Below, one piece after another: positions 21,792 to 35,700 of a DNA stretch of 64,000 nt (its first letter is position 1; every line of letters starts with the position of its first letter). Origin of the DNA: Bugulina stolonifera (lineage: Eukaryota > Bryozoa > Gymnolaemata > Cheilostomatida > Bugulidae); NCBI GenBank assembly GCA_935421135.1, contig OW285194.1:558001-622000 (forward strand), given 5' to 3'. The translations under genes and the position numbers were made by a program. Under the pieces are notes generated by a model. It worked only from the letters and a program-made list of their open reading frames with translations, searched no databases and was not told the DNA's origin.

Positions 21792-22019
21792 TCAATAAAA
21801 CATGACTTTGCATGCAATATACAACTTTGCAAACATGTAAGATAATGGCAGATTTGTGATTTTTGTCAAATTCACTTGAGTTATTAGTTTGGAAACTAGT
21901 AGAAGATGTTCAATATTGCATAAAAGTAAGTTTTCAGTGTGTTTTGTACCAAATTGCTGTCTGTAACAATGTGTTTCATTCACTTTTGCAATGTTCAGAA
22001 TGCATAATTTGAATGAAAA
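21792..22019 (+). repeat. Class S and S' monomers (exemplar S)
   Basis: S combines ATGGCAG (as in H) with TTTGGAAACTAG. Copies start at 21792, 31589, 41385, 42752, 45487, 56196, 60754 and 62578, plus the partial copy at 1-149. It follows D3 (or the E/D3 chimera at 42524) and precedes A. S' (51639, 54145, 58703) has the S head, then GGCAGATTGGTG and TTTGCAAAC with a TTTAAATG tail, so it is an S/E2 chimera fixed in the right domain. The 41385 copy ends as class A and is a junction chimera. Confidence 0.87.
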
Positions 22020-25000
22020 TCAATAAAACATGACTTTGCATGCAATATTCAACTTTGCAAACATGTAAGATAATGTCAGATTTGTGATTTTTGTCAAATT
22101 CACTTGAGTTATTAGTTTGCAAACTAGTAGAAGATGTTCAATATTGCATAAAAGTAAGTTTTCAGTGTGTTTTGTACCAAATTGCTGTCTGTAACAATGT
22201 GTTTCATTCACGTTTGCAATGTTCAGAATGCAAAATTTGAATGAAAATCAATAAAACATGACTTTGCATGCAATATTCAACTTTGCAAACATCAAACATA
22301 ATGTCTGATTTGCGATTTTTGACAAATTCACTTGAGGTATTAGTTTGTAAACTAGTAGAAGATGTTCAATATTGCATAAAAGTATGTTTTCAGTGTGATT
22401 TGTACCAAATTGCTGTCTGTAACAATGTGTTTCATTCACTTTTGCAATGTTCAGAATGCATGATTTGAATGAAAATCAATAAAACATGACTTTGCATGCA
22501 ATATTCAACTTTGCAAACATCAAACATAATGTCTGATTTGCGATTTTTGACAAATTCACTTGAGGTATTAGTTTGTAAACTAGTAGAAGATGTTCAATAT
22601 TGCATAAAAGTATGTTTTCAGTGTGATTTGTACCAAATTGCTGTCTGTAACAATGTGTTTCATTCACTTTTGCAATGTTCAGAATGCATAATTTGAATGA
22701 AAATCAATAAAACATGATTTTGCATGCAATATTTAACTTTGCAAACATGTAAGATAAAGTCAGATTTGTGATTTTTGTCAAATTCACTTAAGTTATTAGT
22801 TTGTAAACTAGTAGAAGATGTTCAGTATTGCATAAAAGTAAGTTTTCAGTGTGTTTTGTACCAAATTGCTGTCTGTAACAATGTGTTTCATTCACTTTTG
22901 CAATGTTCAGAGTGCAAAATTTGAATGAAACTCAATAAAACTTGACTTTGCATGCAATATACAACTTTGCAAACATGCAAGATAATGTCAGATTTGTGAT
23001 TTATGTCAAATTCACTTGAGTTATTAGTTTGTAAACTAGTAGAAGATGTTCAATATTGCATAAAAGTAAGTTTTCAGTGTGTTTTGTACCAAATTGCTGT
23101 CTGTAACAATGTGTTTCATCCACTTTTGCAATGTTCAGAGGCATAATTTGAATGAAAATAAACAAAACATGACTTTGCATGCAATATTCAACTTTGCAAA
23201 CGTGTAAGATGATGTCAGATTGGTGATTTTTGTCAAATTCACTTGAGTTATTAGTTTGTAAACTAGTAGAAGATGTTTAATATTGCATAAAAGTAAGTTT
23301 TCATTGTGTTTTGTGCCAAATTGCTGTCTGTAACAATGTGTTTCATTCACTTTTGCAGTAATCAGAGTGCATAGTTTGAGTGAAAATCAATAAAACATGA
23401 CTTTGCATGCAATATTCAACTTTGCAAACATCAAACATAATGTCTGATTTGTGATTTTTGACAAATTCACTTGAGGTATTAGTTTGTAAACTAGTAGAAG
23501 ATGTTCAATATTGCATAAAAGTATGTTTTCAGTGTGATTTGTACCAAATTGCTGTCTGTAACAATGTGTTTCATTCACTTTTGCAATGTTCAGAATGCAT
23601 AATTTGAATGAAAATCAATGAAACATGACTTTGAATGCAATATTCAACTTTGCAAACATGAAACATAATGTCAGATTTGTGATTTTTGTCAAATTCATTT
23701 CAGTTATTAGTTTGTAAACTAGTAGAAGATGTTCAATATTGCATAAAAGTAAGTTTTCAGTGTGTTTTGTACCAAACTGCTGTCTGTAACAATGTGTTTA
23801 ATTCACTTTTGCAATGTTCAGAGTGCATAATTTGAATGAAAATCAATAAAACATGACTTTGCATGCAATATACAACTTTGCAAACATGTAAGATAATGGC
23901 AGATTTGTGATTTTTGTCAAATTCACTTGAGTTATTAGTTTGTAAACTAGTAGAAGATGTTCAATATTGCATAAAAGTAAGTTTTCAGTGTGTTTTGTAC
24001 CAAATTGCTGTCTGTAACAATGTGTTTCATTCACTTTTGCAATGTTCAGAATGCATAATTTGAATGAAAATCAATAAAACATGACTTTGCATGCAATATA
24101 CAACTTTGCAAACATGTAAGATAATGTCAGATTTGTGATTTTTGTCAAATTCACTTCAGTTATTAGATTGCAAACTAGTAGAAGATGTTCAATATTGCAT
24201 AAAAGTAAGTTTTCAGTGTGTTTTGTACCAAATTGCTGTCTGTAACAATGTGTTTCATTCACTTTTGCAATGTTCAGAGGCATAATTTGAATGAAAATAA
24301 ACAAAACATGACTTTGCATGCAATATTCAACTTTGCAAACGTGTAAGATGATGTCAGATTGGTGATTTTTGTCAAATTCACTTGAGTTATTAGTTTGTAA
24401 ACTAGTAGAAGATGTTTAATATTGCATAAAAGTAAGTTTTCATTGTGTTTTGTGCCAAATTGCTGTCTGTAACAATGTGTTTCATTCACTTTTGCAGTAA
24501 TCAGAGTGCATAGTTTGAGTGAAAATCAATAAAACATGACTTTGCATGCAATATTCAACTTTGCAAACATCAAACATAATGTCTGATTTGTGATTTTTGA
24601 CAAATTCACTTGAGGTATTAGTTTGTAAACTAGTAGAAGATGTTCAATATTGCATAAAAGTATGTTTTCAGTGTGATTTGTACCAAATTGCTGTCTGTAA
24701 CAATGTGTTTCATTCACTTTTGCAATGTTCAGAATGCATAATTTGAATGAAAATCAATGAAACATGACTTTGCATGCAATATTCAACTTTGCAAACATGA
24801 AACATAATGTCAGATTTGTGATTTTTGTCAAATTCACTTCAGTTATTAGTTTGTAAACTAGTAGAAGATGTTCAATATGGCATAAAAGTAAGTTTTCAGT
24901 GTGTTTTGTACCAAACTGCTGTCTGTAACAATGTGTTTCATTCACTTTTGCAATGTTCAGAGTGCATAATTTGAATGAAAATCAATAAAACATGACTTTG

Positions 25001-25664
25001 CATGCAATATACAACTTTGCAAACATGTAAGATAATGGCAGATTTGTGATTTTTGTCAAATTCACTTGAGTTATTAGTTTGTAAACTAGTAGAAGATGTT
25101 CAATATTGCATAAAAGTAAGTTTTCAGTGTGTTTTATACCAAATTGCTGTCTGTAACAATGTGTTTCATTCACTTTTGCAATGTTCAGAGTGCAAAATTT
25201 GAATGAAACTCAATAAAACTTGACTTTGCATGCAATATACAACTTTGCAAACATGCAAGATAATGTCAGATTTGTGATTTTTGTCAAATTCACTTGAGTT
25301 ATTAGTTTGTAAACTAGTAGAAGATGTTCAATATTGCATAAAAGTAAGTTTTCAGTGTGTTTTGTACCAAATTGCTGTCTGTAACAATGTGTTTCATCCA
25401 CTTTTGCAATGTTCAGAGGCATAATTTGAATGAAAATAAACAAAACATGACTTTGCATGCAATATTCAACTTTGCAAACATGTAAGATGATGTCAGATTG
25501 GTGATTTTTGTCAAATTCACTTGAGTTATTAGTTTGCAAACTAGTAGAAGATGTTCAATATTGCATAAAAGTAAGTTTTCAGTGTGTTTTGTACCAAATT
25601 GCTGTCTGTAACAATGTGTTTCATTCACTTTTGCAATGTTCAGAATGCATAATTTGAATGAAAA

Positions 25665-25892
25665 TCAATAAAACATGACTTTGCATGCAATATTCAACTT
25701 TGCAAACATCAAACATAATGTCTGATTTGTGATTTTTGACAAATTCACTTGAGTTATTAGTTTGTAAACTAGTAGAAGATGTTCAATATTGCATAAAAGT
25801 ATGTTTTCAGTGTGATTTGTACCAAATTGCTGTCTGTAACAATGTGTTTCATTCACTTTTGCAATGTTCAGAATGCATAATTTGAATGAAAA
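25665..25892 (+). repeat. F/B3 chimeric monomer
   Basis: The front is F (TTGTGATTTTTGAC) and the rest is B3 (GAGTTATT), with the switch at about 25730-25754. It replaces F-A-B3 of other blocks, so 456 bp (two monomers) have been lost. Copies at 35462 and 39790 descend from the same event. Confidence 0.8.
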
Positions 25893-26347
25893 TCAATAAA
25901 ACATGATTTTGCATGCAATGTTTAACTTTGCAAACATGTAAGATAAAGTCAGATTTGTGATTTTTGTCAAATTCACTTAAGTTATTAGTTTGTAAACTAG
26001 TAGAAGATGTTCAGTATTGCATAAAAGTAAGTTTTCAGTGTGTTTTGTACCAAATTGCTGTCTGTAACAATGTGTTTCGTTCACTTTTGCAATGTTCAGA
26101 ATGCATAATTTGAATGAAAATCAATAAAACATGACTTTGCATGCAATATACAACTTTGCAAACATGTAAGATAATGTCAGATTTGTGATTTTTGTCAAAT
26201 TCACTTCAGTTATTAGATTGTAAACTAGTAGAAGATGTTCAATATTGCATAAAAGTAAGTTTTCAGTGTGTTTTGTACCAAATTGCTGCCTGTAGCAATG
26301 TGTTTCATTCACTTTTGCAATGTTCAGAGGCATAATTTGAATGAAAA

Positions 26348-26575
26348 TAAACAAAACATGACTTTGCATGCAATATTCAACTTTGCAAACGTGTAAGATG
26401 ATGTCAGATTGGTGATTTTTGTCAAATTCACTTGAGTTATTAGTTTGTAAACTAGTAGAAGATGTTTAATATTGCATAAAAGTAAGTTTTCAGTGTGTTT
26501 TGTGCCAAATTGCTGTCTGTAACAATGTGTTTCATTCACGTTTGCAATGTTCAGAATGCAAAATTTGAATGAAAA
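26348..26575 (+). repeat. E3/A chimeric monomer at the 4328-bp junction
   Basis: E3 marks extend to TTTTGTGCC (26504). From 26540 the tail is CACGTTTGC and GCAAAATTTG of class A. A copy lies at 36145. The uncrossed parents are visible as the E3 at 40473 and the A at 22020. Confidence 0.85.
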
Positions 26576-29537
26576 TCAATAAAACATGACTTTGCATGCA
26601 ATATTCAACTTTGCAAACATCAAACATAATGTCTGATTTGCGATTTTTGACAAATTCACTTGAGGTATTAGTTTGTAAACTAGTAGAAGATGTTCAATAT
26701 TGCATAAAAGTATGTTTTCAGTGTGATTTGTACCAAATTGCTGTCTGTAACAATGTGTTTCATTCACTTTTGCAATGTTCAGAATGCATGATTTGAATGA
26801 AAATCAATAAAACATGACTTTGCATGCAATATTCAACTTTGCAAACATCAAACATAATGTCTGATTTGCGATTTTTGACAAATTCACTTGAGGTATTAGT
26901 TTGTAAACTAGTAGAAGATGTTCAATATTGCATAAAAGTATGTTTTCAGTGTGATTTGTACCAAATTGCTGTCTGTAACAATGTGTTTCATTCACTTTTG
27001 CAATGTTCAGAATGCATAATTTGAATGAAAATCAATAAAACATGATTTTGCATGCAATATTTAACTTTGCAAACATGTAAGATAAAGTCAGATTTGTGAT
27101 TTTTGTCAAATTCACTTAAGTTATTAGTTTGTAAACTAGTAGAAGATGTTCAGTATTGCATAAAAGTAAGTTTTCAGTGTGTTTTGTACCAAATTGCTGT
27201 CTGTAACAATGTGTTTCATTCACTTTTGCAATGTTCAGAGTGCAAAATTTGAATGAAACTCAATAAAACTTGACTTTGCATGCAATATACAACTTTGCAA
27301 ACATGCAAGATAATGTCAGATTTGTGATTTATGTCAAATTCACTTGAGTTATTAGTTTGTAAACTAGTAGAAGATGTTCAATATTGCATAAAAGTAAGTT
27401 TTCAGTGTGTTTTGTACCAAATTGCTGTCTGTAACAATGTGTTTCATCCACTTTTGCAATGTTCAGAGGCATAATTTGAATGAAAATAAACAAAACATGA
27501 CTTTGCATGCAATATTCAACTTTGCAAACGTGTAAGATGATGTCAGATTGGTGATTTTTGTCAAATTCACTTGAGTTATTAGTTTGTAAACTAGTAGAAG
27601 ATGTTTAATATTGCATAAAAGTAAGTTTTCATTGTGTTTTGTGCCAAATTGCTGTCTGTAACAATGTGTTTCATTCACTTTTGCAGTAATCAGAGTGCAT
27701 AGTTTGAGTGAAAATCAATAAAACATGACTTTGCATGCAATATTCAACTTTGCAAACATCAAACATAATGTCTGATTTGTGATTTTTGACAAATTCACTT
27801 GAGGTATTAGTTTGTAAACTAGTAGAAGATGTTCAATATTGCATAAAAGTATGTTTTCAGTGTGATTTGTACCAAATTGCTGTCTGTAACAATGTGTTTC
27901 ATTCACTTTTGCAATGTTCAGAATGCATAATTTGAATGAAAATCAATGAAACATGACTTTGAATGCAATATTCAACTTTGCAAACATGAAACATAATGTC
28001 AGATTTGTGATTTTTGTCAAATTCATTTCAGTTATTAGTTTGTAAACTAGTAGAAGATGTTCAATATTGCATAAAAGTAAGTTTTCAGTGTGTTTTGTAC
28101 CAAACTGCTGTCTGTAACAATGTGTTTAATTCACTTTTGCAATGTTCAGAGTGCATAATTTGAATGAAAATCAATAAAACATGACTTTGCATGCAATATA
28201 CAACTTTGCAAACATGTAAGATAATGGCAGATTTGTGATTTTTGTCAAATTCACTTGAGTTATTAGTTTGTAAACTAGTAGAAGATGTTCAATATTGCAT
28301 AAAAGTAAGTTTTCAGTGTGTTTTGTACCAAATTGCTGTCTGTAACAATGTGTTTCATTCACTTTTGCAATGTTCAGAATGCATAATTTGAATGAAAATC
28401 AATAAAACATGACTTTGCATGCAATATACAACTTTGCAAACATGTAAGATAATGTCAGATTTGTGATTTTTGTCAAATTCACTTCAGTTATTAGATTGCA
28501 AACTAGTAGAAGATGTTCAATATTGCATAAAAGTAAGTTTTCAGTGTGTTTTGTACCAAATTGCTGTCTGTAACAATGTGTTTCATTCACTTTTGCAATG
28601 TTCAGAGGCATAATTTGAATGAAAATAAACAAAACATGACTTTGCATGCAATATTCAACTTTGCAAACGTGTAAGATGATGTCAGATTGGTGATTTTTGT
28701 CAAATTCACTTGAGTTATTAGTTTGTAAACTAGTAGAAGATGTTTAATATTGCATAAAAGTAAGTTTTCATTGTGTTTTGTGCCAAATTGCTGTCTGTAA
28801 CAATGTGTTTCATTCACTTTTGCAGTAATCAGAGTGCATAGTTTGAGTGAAAATCAATAAAACATGACTTTGCATGCAATATTCAACTTTGCAAACATCA
28901 AACATAATGTCTGATTTGTGATTTTTGACAAATTCACTTGAGGTATTAGTTTGTAAACTAGTAGAAGATGTTCAATATTGCATAAAAGTATGTTTTCAGT
29001 GTGATTTGTACCAAATTGCTGTCTGTAACAATGTGTTTCATTCACTTTTGCAATGTTCAGAATGCATAATTTGAATGAAAATCAATGAAACATGACTTTG
29101 CATGCAATATTCAACTTTGCAAACATGAAACATAATGTCAGATTTGTGATTTTTGTCAAATTCACTTCAGTTATTAGTTTGTAAACTAGTAGAAGATGTT
29201 CAATATGGCATAAAAGTAAGTTTTCAGTGTGTTTTGTACCAAACTGCTGTCTGTAACAATGTGTTTCATTCACTTTTGCAATGTTCAGAGTGCATAATTT
29301 GAATGAAAATCAATAAAACATGACTTTGCATGCAATATACAACTTTGCAAACATGTAAGATAATGGCAGATTTGTGATTTTTGTCAAATTCACTTGAGTT
29401 ATTAGTTTGTAAACTAGTAGAAGATGTTCAATATTGCATAAAAGTAAGTTTTCAGTGTGTTTTATACCAAATTGCTGTCTGTAACAATGTGTTTCATTCA
29501 CTTTTGCAATGTTCAGAGTGCAAAATTTGAATGAAAC

Positions 29538-29765
29538 TCAATAAAACTTGACTTTGCATGCAATATACAACTTTGCAAACATGCAAGATAATGTCAGATT
29601 TGTGATTTTTGTCAAATTCACTTGAGTTATTAGTTTGTAAACTAGTAGAAGATGTTCAATATTGCATAAAAGTATGTTTTCAGTGTGATTTGTACCAAAT
29701 TGCTGTCTGTAACAATGTGTTTCATTCACTTTTGCAATGTTCAGAATGCATAATTTGAATGAAAA
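29538..29765 (+). repeat. D2/F chimeric monomer at the 9797-bp junction
   Basis: The first part is D2 (CTTGAC, ACATGCAAG, GAGTTATT) and the last part is F (AAGTATG, GTGATTTGTACC). The switch lies between 29627 and 29675. It is followed by A, as F is, and preceded by H', as D2 is. It is the single recombinant product expected at a tandem duplication join. Confidence 0.88.
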
Positions 29766-32700
29766 TCAATAAAACATGACTTTGCATGCAATATTCAACT
29801 TTGCAAACATGTAAGATAATGTCAGATTTGTGATTTTTGTCAAATTCACTTGAGTTATTAGTTTGCAAACTAGTAGAAGATGTTCAATATTGCATAAAAG
29901 TAAGTTTTCAGTGTGTTTTGTACCAAATTGCTGTCTGTAACAATGTGTTTCATTCACGTTTGCAATGTTCAGAATGCAAAATTTGAATGAAAATCAATAA
30001 AACATGAATTTGCATGCAATATTCAACTTTGCAAACATCAAACATAATGTCTGATTTGCGATTTTTGACAAATTCACTTGAGTTATTAGTTTGTAAACTA
30101 GTAGAAGATGTTCAATATTGCATAAAAGTATGTTTTCAGTGTGATTTGTACCAAATTGCTGTCTGTAACAATGTGTTTCATTCACTTTTGCAATGTTCAG
30201 AATGCATAATTTGAATGAAAATCAATAAAACATGATTTTGCATGCAATGTTTAACTTTGCAAACATGTAAGATAAAGTCAGATTTGTGATTTTTGTCAAA
30301 TTCACTTAAGTTATTAGTTTGTAAACTAGTAGAAGATGTTCAGTATTGCATAAAAGTAAGTTTTCAGTGTGTTTTGTACCAAATTGCTGTCTGTAACAAT
30401 GTGTTTCGTTCACTTTTGCAATGTTCAGAATGCATAATTTGAATGAAAATCAATAAAACATGACTTTGCATGCAATATACAACTTTGCAAACATGTAAGA
30501 TAATGTCAGATTTGTGATTTTTGTCAAATTCACTTCAGTTATTAGATTGTAAACTAGTAGAAGATGTTCAATATTGCATAAAAGTAAGTTTTCAGTGTGT
30601 TTTGTACCAAATTGCTGTCTGTAGCAATGTGTTTCATTCACTTTTGCAATGTTCAGAGGCATAATTTGAATGAAAATAAACAAAACATGACTTTGCATGC
30701 AATATTCAACTTTGCAAACGTGTAAGATGATGTCAGATTGGTGATTTTTGTCAAATTCACTTGAGTTATTAGTTTGTAAACTAGTAGAAGATGTTTAATA
30801 TTGCATAAAAGTAAGTTTTCAGTGTGTTTTGTGCCAAATTGCTGTCTGTAACAATGTGTTTCATTCACTTTTGCAATAATCAGAGTGCATAGTTTGAGTG
30901 AAAATCAATAAAACATGACTTTGCATGCAATATTCAACTTTGCAAACATGTAAGATAATGGCAGATTTGTGATTTTTGTCAAATTCACTTGAGTTATTAG
31001 TTTGTAAACTAGTAGAAGATGTTCAATATTGCATAAAAGTAAGTTTTCAGTGTGTTTTATACCAAATTGCTGTCTGTAACAATGTGTTTCATTCACTTTT
31101 GCAATGTTCAGAATGCATAATTTGAATGAAAATCAATAAAACATGACTTTGCATGCAATATACAACCTTGCAAACATGTAAGATAATGTCAGATTTGTGA
31201 TTTTTGTCAAATTCACTTGAGTTATTAGTTTGTAAACTAGTAGAAGATGTTCAATATTGCGTAAAAGTAAGTTTTCAGTGTGTTTTGTACCAAATTGCTG
31301 TCTGTAACAATGTGTTTCATTCACTTTTGCAATGTTCAGAGTGCAAAATTTGAATGAAACTCAATAAAACTTGACTTTGCATGCAATATACAACTTTGCA
31401 AACATGCAAGATAATGTCAGATTTGTGATTTTTGTCAAATTCACTTGAGTTATTAGTTTGTAAACTAGTAGAAGATGTTCAATATTGCATAAAAGTAAGT
31501 TTTCAGTGTGTTTTGTACCAAATTGCTGTCTGTAACAATGTGTTTCATTCACTTTTGCAATGTTCAGAATGCATAATTTGAATGAAAATCAATAAAACAT
31601 GACTTTGCATGCAATATACAACTTTGCAAACATGTAAGATAATGGCAGATTTGTGATTTTTGTCAAATTCACTTGAGTTATTAGTTTGGAAACTAGTAGA
31701 AGATGTTCAATATTGCATAAAAGTAAGTTTTCAGTGTGTTTTGTACCAAATTGCTGTCTGTAACAATGTGTTTCATTCACTTTTGCAATGTTCAGAATGC
31801 ATAATTTGAATGAAAATCAATAAAACATGACTTTGCATGCAATATTCAACTTTGCAAACATGTAAGATAATGTCAGATTTGTGATTTTTGTCAAATTCAC
31901 TTGAGTTATTAGTTTGCAAACTAGTAGAAGATGTTCAATATTGCATAAAAGTAAGTTTTCAGTGTGTTTTGTACCAAATTGCTGTCTGTAACAATGTGTT
32001 TCATTCACGTTTGCAATGTTCAGAATGCAAAATTTGAATGAAAATCAATAAAACATGACTTTGCATGCAATATTCAACTTTGCAAACATCAAACATAATG
32101 TCTGATTTGCGATTTTTGACAAATTCACTTGAGGTATTAGTTTGTAAACTAGTAGAAGATGTTCAATATTGCATAAAAGTATGTTTTCAGTGTGATTTGT
32201 ACCAAATTGCTGTCTGTAACAATGTGTTTCATTCACTTTTGCAATGTTCAGAATGCATGATTTGAATGAAAATCAATAAAACATGACTTTGCATGCAATA
32301 TTCAACTTTGCAAACATCAAACATAATGTCTGATTTGCGATTTTTGACAAATTCACTTGAGGTATTAGTTTGTAAACTAGTAGAAGATGTTCAATATTGC
32401 ATAAAAGTATGTTTTCAGTGTGATTTGTACCAAATTGCTGTCTGTAACAATGTGTTTCATTCACTTTTGCAATGTTCAGAATGCATAATTTGAATGAAAA
32501 TCAATAAAACATGATTTTGCATGCAATATTTAACTTTGCAAACATGTAAGATAAAGTCAGATTTGTGATTTTTGTCAAATTCACTTAAGTTATTAGTTTG
32601 TAAACTAGTAGAAGATGTTCAGTATTGCATAAAAGTAAGTTTTCAGTGTGTTTTGTACCAAATTGCTGTCTGTAACAATGTGTTTCATTCACTTTTGCAA

Positions 32701-35700
32701 TGTTCAGAGTGCAAAATTTGAATGAAACTCAATAAAACTTGACTTTGCATGCAATATACAACTTTGCAAACATGCAAGATAATGTCAGATTTGTGATTTA
32801 TGTCAAATTCACTTGAGTTATTAGTTTGTAAACTAGTAGAAGATGTTCAATATTGCATAAAAGTAAGTTTTCAGTGTGTTTTGTACCAAATTGCTGTCTG
32901 TAACAATGTGTTTCATCCACTTTTGCAATGTTCAGAGGCATAATTTGAATGAAAATAAACAAAACATGACTTTGCATGCAATATTCAACTTTGCAAACGT
33001 GTAAGATGATGTCAGATTGGTGATTTTTGTCAAATTCACTTGAGTTATTAGTTTGTAAACTAGTAGAAGATGTTTAATATTGCATAAAAGTAAGTTTTCA
33101 TTGTGTTTTGTGCCAAATTGCTGTCTGTAACAATGTGTTTCATTCACTTTTGCAGTAATCAGAGTGCATAGTTTGAGTGAAAATCAATAAAACATGACTT
33201 TGCATGCAATATTCAACTTTGCAAACATCAAACATAATGTCTGATTTGTGATTTTTGACAAATTCACTTGAGGTATTAGTTTGTAAACTAGTAGAAGATG
33301 TTCAATATTGCATAAAAGTATGTTTTCAGTGTGATTTGTACCAAATTGCTGTCTGTAACAATGTGTTTCATTCACTTTTGCAATGTTCAGAATGCATAAT
33401 TTGAATGAAAATCAATGAAACATGACTTTGAATGCAATATTCAACTTTGCAAACATGAAACATAATGTCAGATTTGTGATTTTTGTCAAATTCATTTCAG
33501 TTATTAGTTTGTAAACTAGTAGAAGATGTTCAATATTGCATAAAAGTAAGTTTTCAGTGTGTTTTGTACCAAACTGCTGTCTGTAACAATGTGTTTAATT
33601 CACTTTTGCAATGTTCAGAGTGCATAATTTGAATGAAAATCAATAAAACATGACTTTGCATGCAATATACAACTTTGCAAACATGTAAGATAATGGCAGA
33701 TTTGTGATTTTTGTCAAATTCACTTGAGTTATTAGTTTGTAAACTAGTAGAAGATGTTCAATATTGCATAAAAGTAAGTTTTCAGTGTGTTTTGTACCAA
33801 ATTGCTGTCTGTAACAATGTGTTTCATTCACTTTTGCAATGTTCAGAATGCATAATTTGAATGAAAATCAATAAAACATGACTTTGCATGCAATATACAA
33901 CTTTGCAAACATGTAAGATAATGTCAGATTTGTGATTTTTGTCAAATTCACTTCAGTTATTAGATTGCAAACTAGTAGAAGATGTTCAATATTGCATAAA
34001 AGTAAGTTTTCAGTGTGTTTTGTACCAAATTGCTGTCTGTAACAATGTGTTTCATTCACTTTTGCAATGTTCAGAGGCATAATTTGAATGAAAATAAACA
34101 AAACATGACTTTGCATGCAATATTCAACTTTGCAAACGTGTAAGATGATGTCAGATTGGTGATTTTTGTCAAATTCACTTGAGTTATTAGTTTGTAAACT
34201 AGTAGAAGATGTTTAATATTGCATAAAAGTAAGTTTTCATTGTGTTTTGTGCCAAATTGCTGTCTGTAACAATGTGTTTCATTCACTTTTGCAGTAATCA
34301 GAGTGCATAGTTTGAGTGAAAATCAATAAAACATGACTTTGCATGCAATATTCAACTTTGCAAACATCAAACATAATGTCTGATTTGTGATTTTTGACAA
34401 ATTCACTTGAGGTATTAGTTTGTAAACTAGTAGAAGATGTTCAATATTGCATAAAAGTATGTTTTCAGTGTGATTTGTACCAAATTGCTGTCTGTAACAA
34501 TGTGTTTCATTCACTTTTGCAATGTTCAGAATGCATAATTTGAATGAAAATCAATGAAACATGACTTTGCATGCAATATTCAACTTTGCAAACATGAAAC
34601 ATAATGTCAGATTTGTGATTTTTGTCAAATTCACTTCAGTTATTAGTTTGTAAACTAGTAGAAGATGTTCAATATGGCATAAAAGTAAGTTTTCAGTGTG
34701 TTTTGTACCAAACTGCTGTCTGTAACAATGTGTTTCATTCACTTTTGCAATGTTCAGAGTGCATAATTTGAATGAAAATCAATAAAACATGACTTTGCAT
34801 GCAATATACAACTTTGCAAACATGTAAGATAATGGCAGATTTGTGATTTTTGTCAAATTCACTTGAGTTATTAGTTTGTAAACTAGTAGAAGATGTTCAA
34901 TATTGCATAAAAGTAAGTTTTCAGTGTGTTTTATACCAAATTGCTGTCTGTAACAATGTGTTTCATTCACTTTTGCAATGTTCAGAGTGCAAAATTTGAA
35001 TGAAACTCAATAAAACTTGACTTTGCATGCAATATACAACTTTGCAAACATGCAAGATAATGTCAGATTTGTGATTTTTGTCAAATTCACTTGAGTTATT
35101 AGTTTGTAAACTAGTAGAAGATGTTCAATATTGCATAAAAGTAAGTTTTCAGTGTGTTTTGTACCAAATTGCTGTCTGTAACAATGTGTTTCATCCACTT
35201 TTGCAATGTTCAGAGGCATAATTTGAATGAAAATAAACAAAACATGACTTTGCATGCAATATTCAACTTTGCAAACATGTAAGATGATGTCAGATTGGTG
35301 ATTTTTGTCAAATTCACTTGAGTTATTAGTTTGCAAACTAGTAGAAGATGTTCAATATTGCATAAAAGTAAGTTTTCAGTGTGTTTTGTACCAAATTGCT
35401 GTCTGTAACAATGTGTTTCATTCACTTTTGCAATGTTCAGAATGCATAATTTGAATGAAAATCAATAAAACATGACTTTGCATGCAATATTCAACTTTGC
35501 AAACATCAAACATAATGTCTGATTTGTGATTTTTGACAAATTCACTTGAGTTATTAGTTTGTAAACTAGTAGAAGATGTTCAATATTGCATAAAAGTATG
35601 TTTTCAGTGTGATTTGTACCAAATTGCTGTCTGTAACAATGTGTTTCATTCACTTTTGCAATGTTCAGAATGCATAATTTGAATGAAAATCAATAAAACA

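Larger units (their letters stand above)
19876..29672 (+). repeat. 9797-bp tandem duplication, copy 1 (43 monomers)
   Basis: The unit runs from inside the F at 19741 to inside the D2/F chimera at 29538. Order after F: A B3 C2 I2 E3 H'' J D3 S A B1 B2 C1 D1 E1 F G H I E1 F G' H' D2 E2 F/B3 C2 I2 E3/A B1 B2 C1 D1 E1 F G H I E1 F G' H'. It contains one and a half copies of the 4328-bp unit. Monomer order and all class marks I checked match the second copy. Confidence 0.9.
22211..29672 (+). repeat. 4328-bp repeat (19 monomers), first pair; second copy cut short
   Basis: B1-B2-C1-D1-E1-F-G-H-I-E1-F-G'-H' starts at 22248 and again at 26576, a shift of 4328 bp. The junction is the E3/A chimera at 26348, breakpoint 26504-26540. 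Copy 1 covers about 22211-26538. Copy 2 is interrupted in the D2/F chimera at 29538. Confidence 0.88.
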